From Entrophospora sp. SA101 (Eukaryota > Glomeromycota > Glomeromycetes > Entrophosporales > Entrophosporaceae), in assembly GCA_958430865.1 (NCBI GenBank), contig CAUDNR010003635.1, forward strand, positions 1-64,000: a stretch of 64,000 nt of DNA, in the 5' to 3' direction. A model generated the notes under the pieces. That model searched no databases, had not been told where the DNA came from, and worked only from the letters and a program-made list of their open reading frames with translations. A program made the translations under genes and the position numbers. Every line of letters begins with the position of its first letter. The first letter of the stretch is position 1. This document shows positions 23,626 to 38,275 of the stretch, one piece after another.

Positions 23626-23864
23626 GGTTCGTAAAACAACAAGTTGTTGTTTATATGCAGCGAAACTTCAGTATGTTATACTATTTGATATGAAGATGAA
23701 TTTTTACTTAATAAGCAAATGCGGTTAGGTTAATAAAATTTTTATTTTTTTTCATGTTTCTTTATTCAATTATTTCCGATGATCTGCAAGTGTCCTTATA
23801 TTTATGACCAGGAAGTGTATCTCCAGCTCTCACTGTTCTCATTATCTGGTATAATTAGCCTGTA
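23626..23864. other. Short intergenic stretch, possible solo Tc1 end
   Basis: Contains GACCAGGAAGTGTA at 23799-23820, which resembles the outer end of Tc1-type inverted repeats (CCAGG-AGTG-TA). Otherwise nothing. Confidence 0.3.
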
Positions 23865-24098
23865 GATGCCACCCGAATTAATTTGTGCATCCCAAATGCA
23901 CAACCCCAAATGTAGATCAGATTCCTGTACTTGCTCTCCTGTCCAATAAGCATCCAACATAACAAAGGGATTACTGATCATCCGCACAAATTCCAGGCAC
24001 TTATTGGTTGAGCAAGAAAACTGATTTACATTTGGATTTGGGGATTCTTCAATGGATGCCCCAAATTTAGTTTGTGCATTTGGGATTTGGGTGGCATG
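23865..24098. mobile_element. Small TA-flanked inverted-repeat (MITE-like) element
   Basis: 234 bases flanked by TA (23863-23864 and 24099-24100). The left end reads GATGCCACCC and the right end GGGTGGCATG, and inner segments (CCCAAATGCACAA, CCCCAAAT) also occur inverted on the two sides. No coding capacity. It directly abuts the start of duplicated block B. Confidence 0.6.
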
Positions 24099-25065
24099 TA
24101 TAAATTAGCCTATCAAGTTCTAACCTGGCTTCCACTAGATCAAGTTTCCCAATTTTAATGATGAATGAATTTATTCATCATCAAGACCAAATTTTGTGTC
24201 TTTTTTTATGAGATTCCAAGTTGAAGAACAAAAAAATCTTTGATTATTGATGTTTGTTGTGACCAATATTCCTCTGTGAATTAAGATGCAATGGAGTTTA
24301 AATGTGATATTCTTTTTTTATGACTATTACAGCTGTACTTTACTTACCCAGTTTTGTACACTTTTAAAATTGAATGCATATCAACTTTATTTATTATTAA
24401 GTCATATTTCTAAATGGAGTATGTCAGTAAAATTTAGTAAAGCAAGTTATAAAAGCCTTATAAATTCTGACTTTTACCCCAATGGATTATCTTATTCATT
24501 TCTATTAAAGATGGCTCCGCAACTAGGAAGTTGCAACCCAAAAAAATATTGACATCTAATGCTGCAACTGCTGTAAGTCTGCAATTGCTGCAACTGTCTG
24601 CAACCTCTGGTTGGTCAGCTACTTCAATCAATATAAAACTAAATTATTTTTCTCAAAAAAAAATTTTTAATTAATGATTATATTTATTGGCCTTGCACAA
24701 ATTAAAATTAGACTGATTGGTAATTTTAATCCTACAAATTTTAATCATGTTAATTGTATGTTGATTAGAAATTATTGTTTTATTCTTTTTTTTTTATATG
24801 ATGATGACAATTTTCTAGATATATAAGAATATAGTGGAGGTTGCCTCAATGAAGATGGTGAATACAAAATGTCAGCTGCAGACAATAATAATAGTGATAG
24901 CATCATAGTTGACTTTCTTTTTGTATGTGTTACAATAAATAAGTGTGTGCACTTGCTATTGCTATTGCCAATTGCTAGTTTATATATGTATTAGTATGTT
25001 AAGGAAAACCCGTTGTTCTCAAAAAAAAATTACACTCTAAAAACACCAAGTAAAATTTTTATATA

Positions 25066-26560
25066 ATGTCACATGCTAAACTATCGTCATTGTTATCACT
25101 AGAAAGAGAGGAATTTGTATATAAAATTCATGGTGAAATGCATAGTAATGCAACAGTTAATTCTGATGAAGAAAGTAGGAAAGATTATTTTTTTCATTAG
25201 GAGCTTTCTGAAAATGAAAAAGAATATTGTAAAGAAGAGTTTATTTATGATATTGAATTAAGAAATGCAACTTATAAATCTGGTCAACCAAAAGAATGTA
25301 ACAAGTGCAAATTGACAAGTTACTCTGATAGGTTCTGTGAAGGTTGCATTAGTTTACAATTACAGAGTCTTTACACCACATGGACATCTGGAAATAACAT
25401 AATTGATGATTTTATTCAACAATGTCAAATGAAATCATCTCTGCCAAAATATATTTTAGAATGGATACCTTTTGAGCAATTTAAAAAAGTAACAAAATTG
25501 ACAGAAGGTGGATTTAGTTCAATTTATACTGCTACATGGACAAGAGGACAAATAATTGATTATGATGAAAGTAAAAAGGAATTTAGTTATTTAGGAGGAG
25601 GGCAATTAGTAGTATTAAAAAGTTTAAATGATTCAAGTAATCTAGGAAAAGGCTTTTTTGATGAGGTTGGTAATTGTCATTTATAAACAATGTTCTATTA
25701 TATATTACTAATTGATTTTATATTTAATTACGGGCAGTAAATTATTTTGAAATTAAATCACATATGATTGTTCCTTGCTATGGTATAACTAAATTCCCAG
25801 ATAATGGAAACTATGCAATATTTTTAACTTATGCAAATGAAAATTTAAGGGATTACTTGAAAAAAAATTATTCAAATTTAACATTAAAAGACAGAATTGT
25901 AATCTTTTATTATTTATGTATTGCATTATATGCTATACATGGAAAAGATTTAGTCCATTGTGATTTACATAGTGGTAATATACTTGTGGAAGGAGGTGGT
26001 TGTTATATTACAGATTTAGGATTGTGTGGGCCAGTTGATGAAAAGTCATCAAATAAAGTCTATGGAATTGTATCATATACTGCACCCGAACTACTTAGAG
26101 CAAAAGAACACAAAAGAAACAGATATCTATAGTGTTGGATGTTAATGTGGAAATATTTGCAGGACATCCACCATTTGATGATAGGGGTCACAATCATCGT
26201 TTGATTTTTGATATATGTGAAGTTTACGACCACCAATATTATCTGAAATGTCTGATGATTATGCGCAAATGATGCAGAGATGTTGGGATGTGGATCCATC
26301 AAAAAGGCCAACTGGTAATGACCTGTTTGATTTTGTTTATAATAAACGTAATAAAATTATTAAAAAATGATAATAATAATAGTAATACTACTACTATTAG
26401 CGGTGGTAGTAGTGCTTCGCAACAAGCACACAAATCACACCCAGATGCATATCATAAAAGTAGAATATTAGATGAAGAGATTGCTAAATCTAAAGGTTTA
26501 AAATTTTATACAAGTAATGATAGCTCGTTAAATAATCTTGATTTCAACTCTTTTCTCTAA
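25066..26560 (+). pseudogene. TKL-like protein kinase pseudogene, block B copy
   Basis: Same sequence and same lesions as the copy at 4451-5945: in-frame stop at 25198-25200, lost intron acceptor, and frameshifts after the APE motif. The shared lesions show that the gene died before the segment was duplicated. Confidence 0.9.
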
Positions 26561-26756
26561 AATGTCAACAAAGGTGAATAAAATTTTCATTATTAATTGG
26601 AAATTATCATCCATCAACTATTTTTTGATTCTTGTTATAATAAAATAAAGGGCTGTTGTATGTGAAATTGAAATCTATAATTAAAATTTCGGGGTGGGGT
26701 GTTTGGAAACATCTGATTAGTACACGTATTAAATAATTATAATACTAATACACATT

Positions 26757-27336
26757 ACACACTTTCTATAACGAACCTTTGGGTTGGGCTAAAAAAGTTC
26801 GTTATAGGGGATTTGTTAAAAAAAATTTAATGCTTATGATCATGATCATGATCACGATAAGGATCATGTTAAGGAGGATAAGAAACTGATAATGAAGTGA
26901 TCAATGATCAAAAGATTTACATATAACGCGATCGATTTTGTGAAATACAAATTATTTAAAAAAAATATCTAATGTTGATTGTTGATTTGAATCAATTTCT
27001 ATTTTTTTTTTAAAAAATTTTCTTTTAATGGTTTAATTTCATTGTTGCTTAGTTGCAACTTTTCGGATTGTTGGCTAATGTATATGTTTAATTTCTCTAT
27101 TGCTAATATGGAAACCCTTCAATGACTTCTTCTTGATTTTGCTCATTTGGAGTAATCATTAAAATTATTTCGGGGCCCTTTTCAGTATCACCAATCATGA
27201 TGTATTTAGATGTAGATATAGGATTAGTGGACATCAATATTAAAAAAATTAACACAAGATAATCTGATATACGATCATCAGTTCGTTATAGACAGATGTA
27301 GATGATGATTTTTCTGAAAAAGTTCGTTATACAGTA
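26757..27336. mobile_element. MITE-like element with TATAACGAAC termini, block B
   Basis: Copy of 6142-6721 carried by the segmental duplication, not a new insertion, since its flanks are identical too. Confidence 0.5.
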
Positions 27337-28342
27337 TAGAAAATTTAATTAATAAATTAGAGATTTTTTAAAATAGTAAAAAATCGGGCTTAAATCTCAT
27401 ATAGCGCGAATTGCAAATTCACGCAAATTTCATATTCACGCACAACTTACCCATGAACTAGAGGCACTATGCTACAAACTGTATTCAAAAACGAAAAGAT
27501 ATCTCTCTTTTCATGGACTAGTTATATTACGAGAGTATGTATGTATTTTTATTATTATTTCTTTTTACTTTGTCAATCGATCGCTAAAAAGATTGACATT
27601 ATGTAGCCATAATAATAATAATAACGTCTGCCAATAAGTTATTATCGCGAAATTTCTAATTAAGGCTTAAGTAAAACCATATATTAAAATTTTCAAACCC
27701 AGAAAACAAAATATTCTGATTGGTTTTTTTTTTTCATTAAAAAAAAAAATAAAAAATTAATAATGTGTGCATCTTGCATTTTTAATATATTACGTGAATT
27801 AATAATATGTTTTAAAAATAGTTATGACTTATTATTCTGATAATAATAATAGTAATAATGTAATTAATGTTGAAACCAAAAGTGGAGTAAAACATCCTCC
27901 AATAAAACGGGATCTACGAACCGAGTTTGTTATTTTTAACTCGAATGATCAACCCTAATACTAACTCAAATAGGACCCCGGATTATTATAATTGAGATAA
28001 CACCTTAGGCCATTAGAAATTTTTACCCTTTTAAGCATGTAATATTTTCCTCCTTTTAACCATTTTAGCAAAAGCTTTACCCATATAAAACATATGTAAC
28101 CATTGAAAAAAATTTATCCGATGTATTTTTATCTAAAGTTCTTGATAAACTCAATATAATCAATAAAATAATCTAGTATTAGTAATAGCAGGGTCATTAG
28201 AAAATTTACTTAAAACGGAAAAGGACACAAAACCTTCTATATCGATTATAAAATTACAATTTAATCCTTGCCTATTTTTCTATTTTTAAAATTTACTTTA
28301 TCCATAATTTCATATATAATAATAAATTTCCTGGAACAAATA

Positions 28343-29011
28343 CAGTCAAACCTCGTCACAACGAACCTCGTCACAGCGGATTTCTTGTTACAACGGATTT
28401 AAATTTTGTTCCCTTTTTTACTAATTAAAAATATTTGTCACAGCGGATTTTATTAATATTAATATTAATATTAATAAATTCGTGTCACAGTGTTAACGGA
28501 TTTTGATTGGGAACCTTCTATATTTCTATGACTACTAATCTTACCACAGCGGATTCACGTGACATAGAAATTTATAAAATTATCCGAATTACTAAAATAG
28601 GCAACAAAATTTGTTTTAATTTACAGATTTAATTAAATACTAATACGGATTATTTGATCAAGTAACAAAATTTTCCAGATTTATAAAATAATTTATCGAA
28701 TGCTTGCGAGTAACAATATTTTTTAAGTTTCTAAAATAATTTATCAAATGCTTGCGAGTAACAAATAATTAAATAGATTGTATGTTCAAATATTTGCAAA
28801 TAACAAAATCCCAAGTTTCCAAATAAATGACTGAAAGTTTTTAGACAATAAAACGAACAGGATTTATTATCCTTCTCCAAAGATCAAAATTTCAAAATGC
28901 TATATTTAAAAAATTTTTTTGTCAATCATGATCATCACCATAGCGGATTTCTTGTCACAACGTATTTTTTTGGCTGGTCCCATCAATCCGCTGTGACGAG
29001 GTTTGACTGTG
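28343..29011. mobile_element. pogo/Tigger-like MITE, block B
   Basis: Same element as 7728-8396 within the duplicated segment. Confidence 0.65.
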
Positions 29012-29515
29012 TATCCGTTAAACCGAGACTCGCAATGATCATCATCACCATTTTCGTCGAGTTTCAGAGTTTTTTAATTAAAATTTTTCTAAAATTTTCA
29101 TCAAAACCTAAGCGTGTTTTGTCCAGGTGTGTATGATAAAGATGCTAAAAAATCTGCACATAATATTTTATTATATTGATATAACATATGTTTGATAGAA
29201 CATCACAGTAAAGTGTTTCACTCACTTGTTAATATTGAATCAAAAAGTATAAATATAACAAACGCCGTTTGCATATTCTTATTATACAAATCAAAACAAT
29301 AATTCCTTTTGCTTCTTTACACATCAAAAATCTCGGGAGTTCATAAAAACCATAAAATAGATATAACAAAACTCTTATTTGATTTCAAATATAGAGTTTA
29401 GAAACTACCAAAAGATTTCTTCAACTTAGTTTTGAAACAAGCACAACTTTTGTCAAAGTAGTCTTGACCAAAACTACATTAATTTACATTTATCGCGCCT
29501 CTTCAAATTTCAGCA

Positions 29516-30366
29516 ATGAAACGAATTCTTTCGAACACGCTCTTCGCAGCATTCTTATTTAGCACCTTGATTAATGCAGCTTACGTCAACTCTGGAAGAG
29601 GACTACTCTTCAAAAGACAAGGTTCGTGTGTCCTAAATTATCATAAAAAAAAGTCAACAAATAAATTTTTTTCTTTTTTAAAAGCTCCTCTTTTAAATCT
29701 TTATTAATCATGCACATTTATTTAGCCCTTAACATCGGAGACTCATGCATAAGGGATACTCAATGTGCTTCTGGTATTTGTTCCGGTACATGCAAAGATT
29801 CCGATAATCGTCCTGATGGAGAACGTTGTGAAGTAAATGAAGCATGCGGAAGCCAAAATTGTGATCGTTTCTGTTTTACTCCCAAAGGTACCGTTAAATT
29901 AAATTTTTTTCTTTTCAGAAAGCTCCAATTTCAAATCTTTATTAATAATGCACATTTATCAGATAATGGACAATCATGCGGAGGGGATTCTGAATGTGTT
30001 TCTAGTATTTGTAGCTCCGGTACATGCAAAGATTCCGATGATCGTCCTGCTGGAGAACGTTGTAAAGTAAAAGAAGCATGCGAAAGCAAAAATTGTGACC
30101 GCTTCTGTGTTGGTATCGAAAACAGCAAATGTGGTCTAGATATTGACTGTGGTTCACTTGTTTGCCGCAAGAGTGATAATACATGCCAGAGTCTAAATAC
30201 ACGTGAAGATGGAATAGAATGCGCAAAAGATGCGGCTTGTAAATCTTCAATTTGCGTTGATTTTTCTGAGTGCAGGAGTAGTGATGATCGTGGTGAAGAT
30301 GCCGAGTGCTTAAACAATAAAGCATGCAAAAGTGGGTTATGCACCCCGAATGGTTGTGCAAAATAG
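29516..30366 (+). CDS. Secreted cysteine-rich repeat protein, block B copy
   Basis: Exons 29516-29621, 29726-29887 and 29963-30366 encode the same 223-residue protein as the gene at 8901. Upstream DNA, including the TATAAATA at 29248-29255, is also the same, so both copies should be expressed alike. Confidence 0.85.
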
Positions 30367-30672
30367 ATTGTAATTTCTATGATTACGCATTTTATATGTA
30401 ACAATTGATTAGATTATTATCAATTTACTTGATTAATCAATAACTAAAACACAATAACCTGAACTCTTTCTTGAATCTCCTTATTGATTATTCATGCATT
30501 TTACCTCTTCTTTCTGTAATTTCCGTATTAGTATTAGCATGTTTTATATACGGGAATATTTTTTGTATCTTTTTTTTTAATTGGAAAATAAAACCTAAAA
30601 AATACAAACAAATAAATCAAAGATGTAATCCAAAATAAATAACTTTATCCAACAATATCAAAAAGAAATAAA

Positions 30673-30905
30673 CCTTGCCAAAATATATTTTGAATAATGA
30701 TACCTTTTGAGCAATTTGAAAAGGTAGGTAACAAATTAATTGAAGGTGGATTTAGTTCAATTTATACTGCTTCATGGACAAAAGGAATTATTAATGATTA
30801 TGATAGGAATTTAGTTATTTTGGAGCACAAGATGTAATATTAAAAAGTTTTAAATGATTCAAGTAATCCAGGAAAAGGCTTTATGAGGTTGATGGTTGTC
30901 ATTTA
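30673..30905 (+). pseudogene. Kinase N-lobe scrap, block B
   Basis: Duplicate of the scrap at 10058-10290. Confidence 0.8.
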
Positions 30906-31016
30906 AAGCAAAAATAAATAATGCTGTATAATGTTTCATATTGCAATCCCAAAAAGGAAATGTCGCAGTGAGTAACCTTAACACTGTATTATATGATTTT
31001 ATATTTATTTTCAGAC

Positions 31017-31785
31017 AATCACAAGTAGAGGTTGGAACACCGGTTCTATACAATCGTATTTAAAACCGGGTTTATTCCGCAAAATCCGGTTTTAATAAAG
31101 CTGGTTGAACTAGTAAACCATATCTAATATGACATAAAAATTGATTTATAATAAAAATATTCTACTATACCCAAAATAGTCACACCATTTATTAAGTATA
31201 TAACTTTCAGCAAAAACTTACCAAAATCGGATGCCACATCAAATACAGTATTAGTTATTCGAAACTCAATCGGCGGAACCGGAGTGCGCAGTAGGTTACA
31301 CGAAAATTTTGATTTTGTCAGTTTTATTATTAAACAAAAACTAACTCCTCTCCACATAATAATAAACAAAAATCTAACAACAAATAAATAAATAATAAAT
31401 TATGATTATGACAATAAATTGATAATAAATTATGATTATGACAATAAATTGATAATTAATTATTATTATGACAATAAATTAATAATAAATTATTATTATT
31501 TTAAAAATTAAAATTATTCCGTTTTATATTCCGCGTAACAAACATTGAAGATTCATTTCGCAGAAACAGATTTTATTGATTTCTGGAAAACCATTTTTGA
31601 TTCAAATAAGGATTTTTCATTTAATTATAATCTTCTAGTTAAAATAGCAATTATTATTCTCTTTCAAATGCTAATGTTGAAAGAATATTTTCTCAAACAA
31701 AATTAAAAAAATAAGGAACAAAATGAATAATTAATACATTAAATAAAAAAAAATTTTTTTTTTGCAAATCGAATTTGGATTCGAT
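31017..31785 (+). mobile_element. Decayed hAT-superfamily transposon, block B
   Basis: Duplicate of 10402-11170, including the 30-bp tandem repeat and the broken dimerisation signature. Confidence 0.65.
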
Positions 31786-33638
31786 CTTATAGAAAATCCC
31801 TACTATAAAAGTATAAGATAAGTAAGACACCCTTTTTAGCATAAGATAGTCATATTTCTACCCAATCAAAATAAAGAGAGTGGTGTGGTAACACACGAAA
31901 TCTTGTTTGTAGAATTCGGAGACTCTCTTCGCTTGCAACTTCTTTTAGATGATCCTTTTAATAATGGTTTATATGGCACATATAATAAACCGGTAAGAGA
32001 GACTTTATGTGTATTTCAAGATAGGTCTGAATTTAGACTAGATCAATGGATGTGTCAAGATTTAGAAAGTGAGTTGACAAAAGCTAGAGAAGCAATTGCA
32101 AAGTTTTTTAATGCGGTCACAATGGAATAATAATATTTATACAAAATGCTCAATTATAATTGTTTGCCAAAATTGATTTTGGAAAATAATTATGCTATTT
32201 GATTTATTTAATTTCGGATATAATTTCAGCAAATATTAATATTAAAATTAATTACGGCTACTATGGAAACCCATTTCGGCATTTCAGAGCAACAAACATT
32301 CAGAGAGTGTGTGGTGTTGCCATGTGGATTTGAAACTCACATATGTGAAAATTAAATAATTTTATATCACAACGAACAGAGTAGGGAGACAAGGTTTGCT
32401 TGATTGACTAATAAAATGCAATAAAAACAAAAAATACTGGATTGAATCAAATTAATTATTTTATTTTTTCTTTTCTGCCGTCTACAATTCTGTGAGAGGG
32501 AGAAATATTGATGAATATTTAATTTCCAAAATTGAAATTTTAAGAATTAACCCCACAAAAGGCTTAGATATTCAATTTCTTATTTTGTCAAATCATTCAT
32601 TTTAAAAACGTACTCATTTTTCACAACGCAGATTTCCATATTCTCAAACACGCTTTTTCTTCCCGTTGTCACACGAAACCGAAAGTAAGTTTTTTTCAAA
32701 CCAGCCACGCCTATCTTTAATTTTAGTTAAATTAAATTTATAAAAAGTAATTTTTATAATGAATATAATAAAAAATCATCCTTTTACATTTATACTAATT
32801 ACTGTAATCAAATTTATTATTGACAAAGACAAAAGAGATTGGCATGATATTAATATATCTTTCACCCTAATTTAAAAATAGGTAGCATTTATTTAAAATG
32901 ATATCATTCACTCAATTTGACTGAAAATAATAAGTTAATAAAATATCACTTCCTGCATTCTTTATACTGCACATAAATTCTATTTTAAAAAAAAATAACG
33001 TGAAAATTAAAAGTTTTTTTCCTTTAAAAAACATACAGTTTTCAACCAATAGAAAGCCAAACCAGTTTCGATTAAGAAACTAACTTTTACATATTAATAA
33101 CAATAAGAATTATAATTGGTCAAACAGGAGCCGAGTGACAAAGAATTTCTTTTAGATAGCGTGTAACATACATAATTTAAGTGTGATGTCTCAAAATGAT
33201 CTACAAGTCTGGACGATTTTCCAGTTTAAAATTATTAATAATAATATGTAATATTGTATAAACACACGTAAATATTAATAATATTAATAAAATATGTGTG
33301 ATCAAATAAATAAATAAATAAATACATAACTCGTAAAAACTTGATTTTTTTCTTATATTTCATAAAAACAATCATATTCATTCACATATTCGTTCATTAC
33401 TAAATCATCGTCACATAAAGAAAGTAGTATAAAGTAAAAAAAAGTAAAGCAAATATTTTTTGTTTTTTGTTTTTTCGTGTTTACTGTTACATGTTACATC
33501 CGCGTGATTTGTAAGGTGGCACATTAAAATCTAATACCTAATTTGGTAACCAATTTACAAAAATAAATTGTATATAAATATATAGTGTACTTTTTTTTTC
33601 CAACATTTTAATTACTGATAAAATTTCAAAATTTTAAA

Positions 33639-36600
33639 ATGTTGAACGAATTTAATGAATTAAATTTAGATATTTTAGTGCCAAATGGCGTTTTTCAATG
33701 TAAAGAAGATGAAATTGACAAATTATTTAACGCTGAACAAAGAACTCAAGCTTATTATGGTCAATATTAAAAAAAATTTCTTTTTCAAAGATAAAAAAAA
33801 GCGATAGAAAATAATATCGAATTTTTTATTTTTAGATGAATTTCTTCATTTATACCTCCTTCTAACTTTGCCACCAAACTCAAACGTAAATTCTAAAAGT
33901 TCTGCTTTGGAATTATTTCAACAATTCGATATTTCGGTCGAAGCATCAATTGTCGATGAAAGTTTGATGGTGATGCCTAAAAATACTCTTCCACCCGTAT
34001 ATCGTTTACCACCAGTAACTACTAATGATACCATCAATAATAATAATAATAATACAATAATAACAGGAACTTCAAATAATACTAGTAGTAATACTAGTAG
34101 TACTAGTTCATCTGTTACAACTAATTCTACAACTAACAATAATAGTAGTAGTGATTCACGTTCAACCGTTACATCACCCACAGTACCTACACCACCGTTG
34201 ATGGATACGAAAACTATTAAAGCTCCTGAAGGAACTTTGATATTTTATTATAATTACAATCCAAAAAACAAAGATAAACAAATGGTGGTTGTTCAAAGAA
34301 ACGAATGTTGGAGCTGTGTTGTACCATTAAGCGTGCCTGTGGGTAAGATCATATTTATATATGTGATATATGTGATCACGATTTTTGATTATGATTTGAA
34401 AGTATTTATTCATTATATTTATTTAAGCATCATTCTCAAAATACGCATGCGCACCTTACTCATTAATTATAACTTGATCTTTTTTAGTTTATGTAAAGAC
34501 TCACGTACAATCACCAGCATTATCACTTGGTGTTTTCGTTAGACAAAAACCAAAACCAGTAGATTCATTAAACAACAAATCTGATTCAGATTATTATATA
34601 TCATCGGAAAATTATGGTTTAATGAATTTATTAGGAGGTTTAAAAGATGGTCAGTCAATAAATTTGTTATTGTTATTGTTGTTATTCTTATGATAAACAA
34701 TATAATAACTTATCTCTTATTCATATTTTATTAGATCCAACATTCGAATCGCCAAGTTTCAATGTATCACCAAAAAATTTAATTTTAAATCATAATGATA
34801 TAAAAAGAAGCAGTTCATCTTCATCAACATTTTCAAATCAATCAACTAAACGTTCAGTTCGTAAAATATTATCAGTTAAAGCTGCCTTAAATGTTAAAAT
34901 GAGAACAACAAGTATTTCGCCCTTAGACAATATGTTGATGATGTCTGTAGAATTGGAAAATAATTCAGAAACAAAGAATTCATTTTCAATAGAATCCATT
35001 AATGTACATATTGTAAATGGATTTATAAAAAGATACGAATGGAATCCTGACGACGACAGTAAAGTAAATTATCATCATTATTATATATTATATATATATA
35101 GTGATAGTTAATTTATATATTAAACTATTTTTCTTTTATTATTATTATTTATAACAATAAAGGAAAATTTTCCTTTAACTCTTCAACCAGTTGATCAAAC
35201 AACTTTTCTGTACAGTATCACAATACTTGAAAATCCGATATTTCCAAAATTTAATCCACAATATTTCCCATCACCACAACCAAACTCTAATAATCAATTG
35301 GTACGAAAATTTTCAATAACACCGCCAACCAATCCATATTTAAACAATAATCCAAATTCATCATATCCTGTGACCGAGGAAAAACAACGACATTTATCAA
35401 TAACTGTTAAAGGGTGTCCGATAATCGATGGTAAAAAAAATCGGTTAATTGAATCAAGATGGAACTGTATGCTGGATTTAACCAACTTGTTAAAAAAAGA
35501 TGATTCTTTGCCTCCTCCTCAACAATTACCAAACAATTTTATTAAAAATTATAACAATAATTATAATCATAATAACAACAATAATAACAAATCTCGTAAT
35601 ATGTCAATGCAATTAAATTCAAGATATTCTATGATTAGCAATAATTATAATTATAATCAGAATAGTAATTTTTCAACCCCTGGAACAACTAGATCTTCTA
35701 GAAGCAATACAATATTTTTGCCAACTGGCGTGTCTACTCCAACTGCTTCAAAATCTTCTTATAATATAACGAATAATAAAAAAAATGGTATAATATCTAA
35801 ATTAAAAAATATACCTGAAAATCCTGGAATCCGTCACAACAATCACAACAATATTGATAGCAGGAGCATTAATAATAACAGCCACAATAATAATCATAAA
35901 GAAGCTAATGATGGTGTAGTTGTATCATTCTTGGGTAAGAATGATTAAATAATAATTTATGTTATTAATACTAATAAAATTAAGAAATTTTATTAATCCG
36001 ATTTTACTTTATTTCTCCAATATTCAAAAAAACCAAATATACAAAATATAGTGAGTCCAAAAGTTATTGTAGGAAAAGTATTTACTTTAAATGTCTTCAT
36101 ATTAAACAAATCAAAACATCCAAGAAAATTCACTATAATTATACCTAATAAAAGAAGACCTAATGATAGGTAAATGATTATAATAATTATAAAATAATAC
36201 ATTTAATAAAAAAATTATTATTAATTTTTGTTGGCAATTTTTAATTAACAGAGCAATCCAAAATTTAACAAATTCAGCACTAAATTCAAAAATATCGTCT
36301 TTGCCTTTAAATAATACTAATGTTAATGACATTCAATCGACTAATCCGATTGAACCTTATATGGATGAAACAGGTAAAAAAAAAAATGATATTATTATTT
36401 ATAAATCTATTCATATAATTGTGTGTATTTATTTTTTTTATTCCTTTTAAGATTTTATTAAAAAAAGTTTAGAACACGAAACTTCTGATGCTGACGTTAT
36501 ATGTTTGGAAAATAATGTTAGAATTGGGTGAGTGAAATTTTCAAATTTTCTTTGTAAATTTTTTTCTCCCAAAAATTTTTTTCATAATAAATATTTATGA

Positions 36601-36822
36601 TTATATAGACCATTGAATCCTTCAACGTGTGAATCAGTCACATTACATTTTATCGCAGTAAAAGAATCTTTACATTCAATAGAATTGATACAATTGGTCG
36701 ATGATGATACTGGATTCATTACTAATTTACGCAATGTGCTTGATGTATACGTTAGTCGAGGTTATTACGACAATAAGAATTATGTATCAAAAGTTGCTAC
36801 TCATATAGAAGTTACAGGTTAA
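33639..36822 (+). CDS. TRS65: Trs65-like TRAPPII complex subunit, block B copy
   Basis: All nine exons are present at offset 20615 (first exon 33639-33759, last 36609-36822) and encode the same 806 residues. Introns are also the same. No lesion distinguishes the copies, so both would be functional if the duplication is real. Confidence 0.75.
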
Positions 36823-37366
36823 AAAAATATATTTTATATTTTACTATCATGTATAGTAAATATGTATGTATGTATGTATATTTTTTTAGATTTTTTTTTT
36901 TTTAATAGAGTTAATTTTTAATGTTTTAAGTTTATTTTTTGTGTTTTAGTAATGTAAAAAATATTTTGGAGGGGAAGGGAATTTATATAAAATTAAAATT
37001 AAATCTTTTTATTATTAATTATTATTTTTATTATAATTATTATTATTAATTATTTACTACTACTATTATTATTATTAATTATTATTATTAATTATTATTG
37101 TTATGATTGTTATTATTGTTATATTATTGATTAATAAACGATTATACGTCAAAGAAACAATATTTTTTGTTTCTGAAATTTTGATTAACATTTTATGCTT
37201 TTGGTGGATGCAAAGAATCTTTTCTGGTGTTTAGTTGTGAGTGAACTTGGGGACCAGATACACACACTCTAGTCGTAATTCTAAATAAAATAATATAAAT
37301 AATATAAAAATGTAAAAATAAAATTTTGCAAGTATAAAAATTATTATTGTATAAAATTAATTATGT

Positions 37367-38275
37367 TGCAATGCTCTCGTCCCTTTTATCTGTATCTACT
37401 TGACACAATTTAAAAACGAAATCCATGACGACTTCAATTTCATTGATATACTTCTTTCTAATCAATTTAAACATAATGAAACCTAGGGCACCTTTCCGTT
37501 ATATCAACATAAAGCTGATTAAATTCGCTTGTTTTTCTTCCTCTTCTTTAACCCTTACACGATTATTCAATTCCATGGATATTTTGTGACAGTGCATAAT
37601 AATTTGCTATTCCAAATGACCAAATGTCGTATATCTGCCGTCGACACCAAGATTCTATCTTTGAGTACTTTGACAAGTTCAGGCGCAACATAAGAAGGTG
37701 ACTCAACTAAAGCTGTGTTGATTTGTTTCATATAATCACCCGTGTTATCGGATTTTTCTATTGCCGAAATCGATTAACTAATTATAACACTACTAGAATT
37801 AGAATCCGTGAACGTGATGTTATTATTATCAGGTTTATAATGTATTGTATATTTTATTGTATTTTTAAAAAGTTACATAGATATATATATCTAACTGAAT
37901 ATATAAAAAAATTTAAAACCATAATAAATTGTATCTTGCTTTTATAGCCGAACAAATTTGGAAAGCCAGTGTTGGAAATTTATGAAACCATCTAATGATC
38001 TCATATAGGTTTCAAGGTTTCCACAAAGATAAGGTAAGACGATTATCGTCAACGCAATCATCAACCACCTTTACAATATTCTCGTGGCCCAATAATTTCA
38101 AAATATTAATTTCATCTTTGTCGTTAACGCTGATAATTTTAGCAACACAAATAGTGTCATCATGATTAATATTTAATCTAATTTTTTCAACAATGCATGA
38201 TGAACCAGTTCTATCATTGCCATCTTCGTCATTTACAACATGATATCTTTCTTTTATTTGAGCAGGTAAACAATT
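37367..38275 (-). pseudogene. Second-type Ser/Thr kinase pseudogene, block B
   Basis: Duplicate of 16752-17660 with the same stops and frameshifts. Confidence 0.75.
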
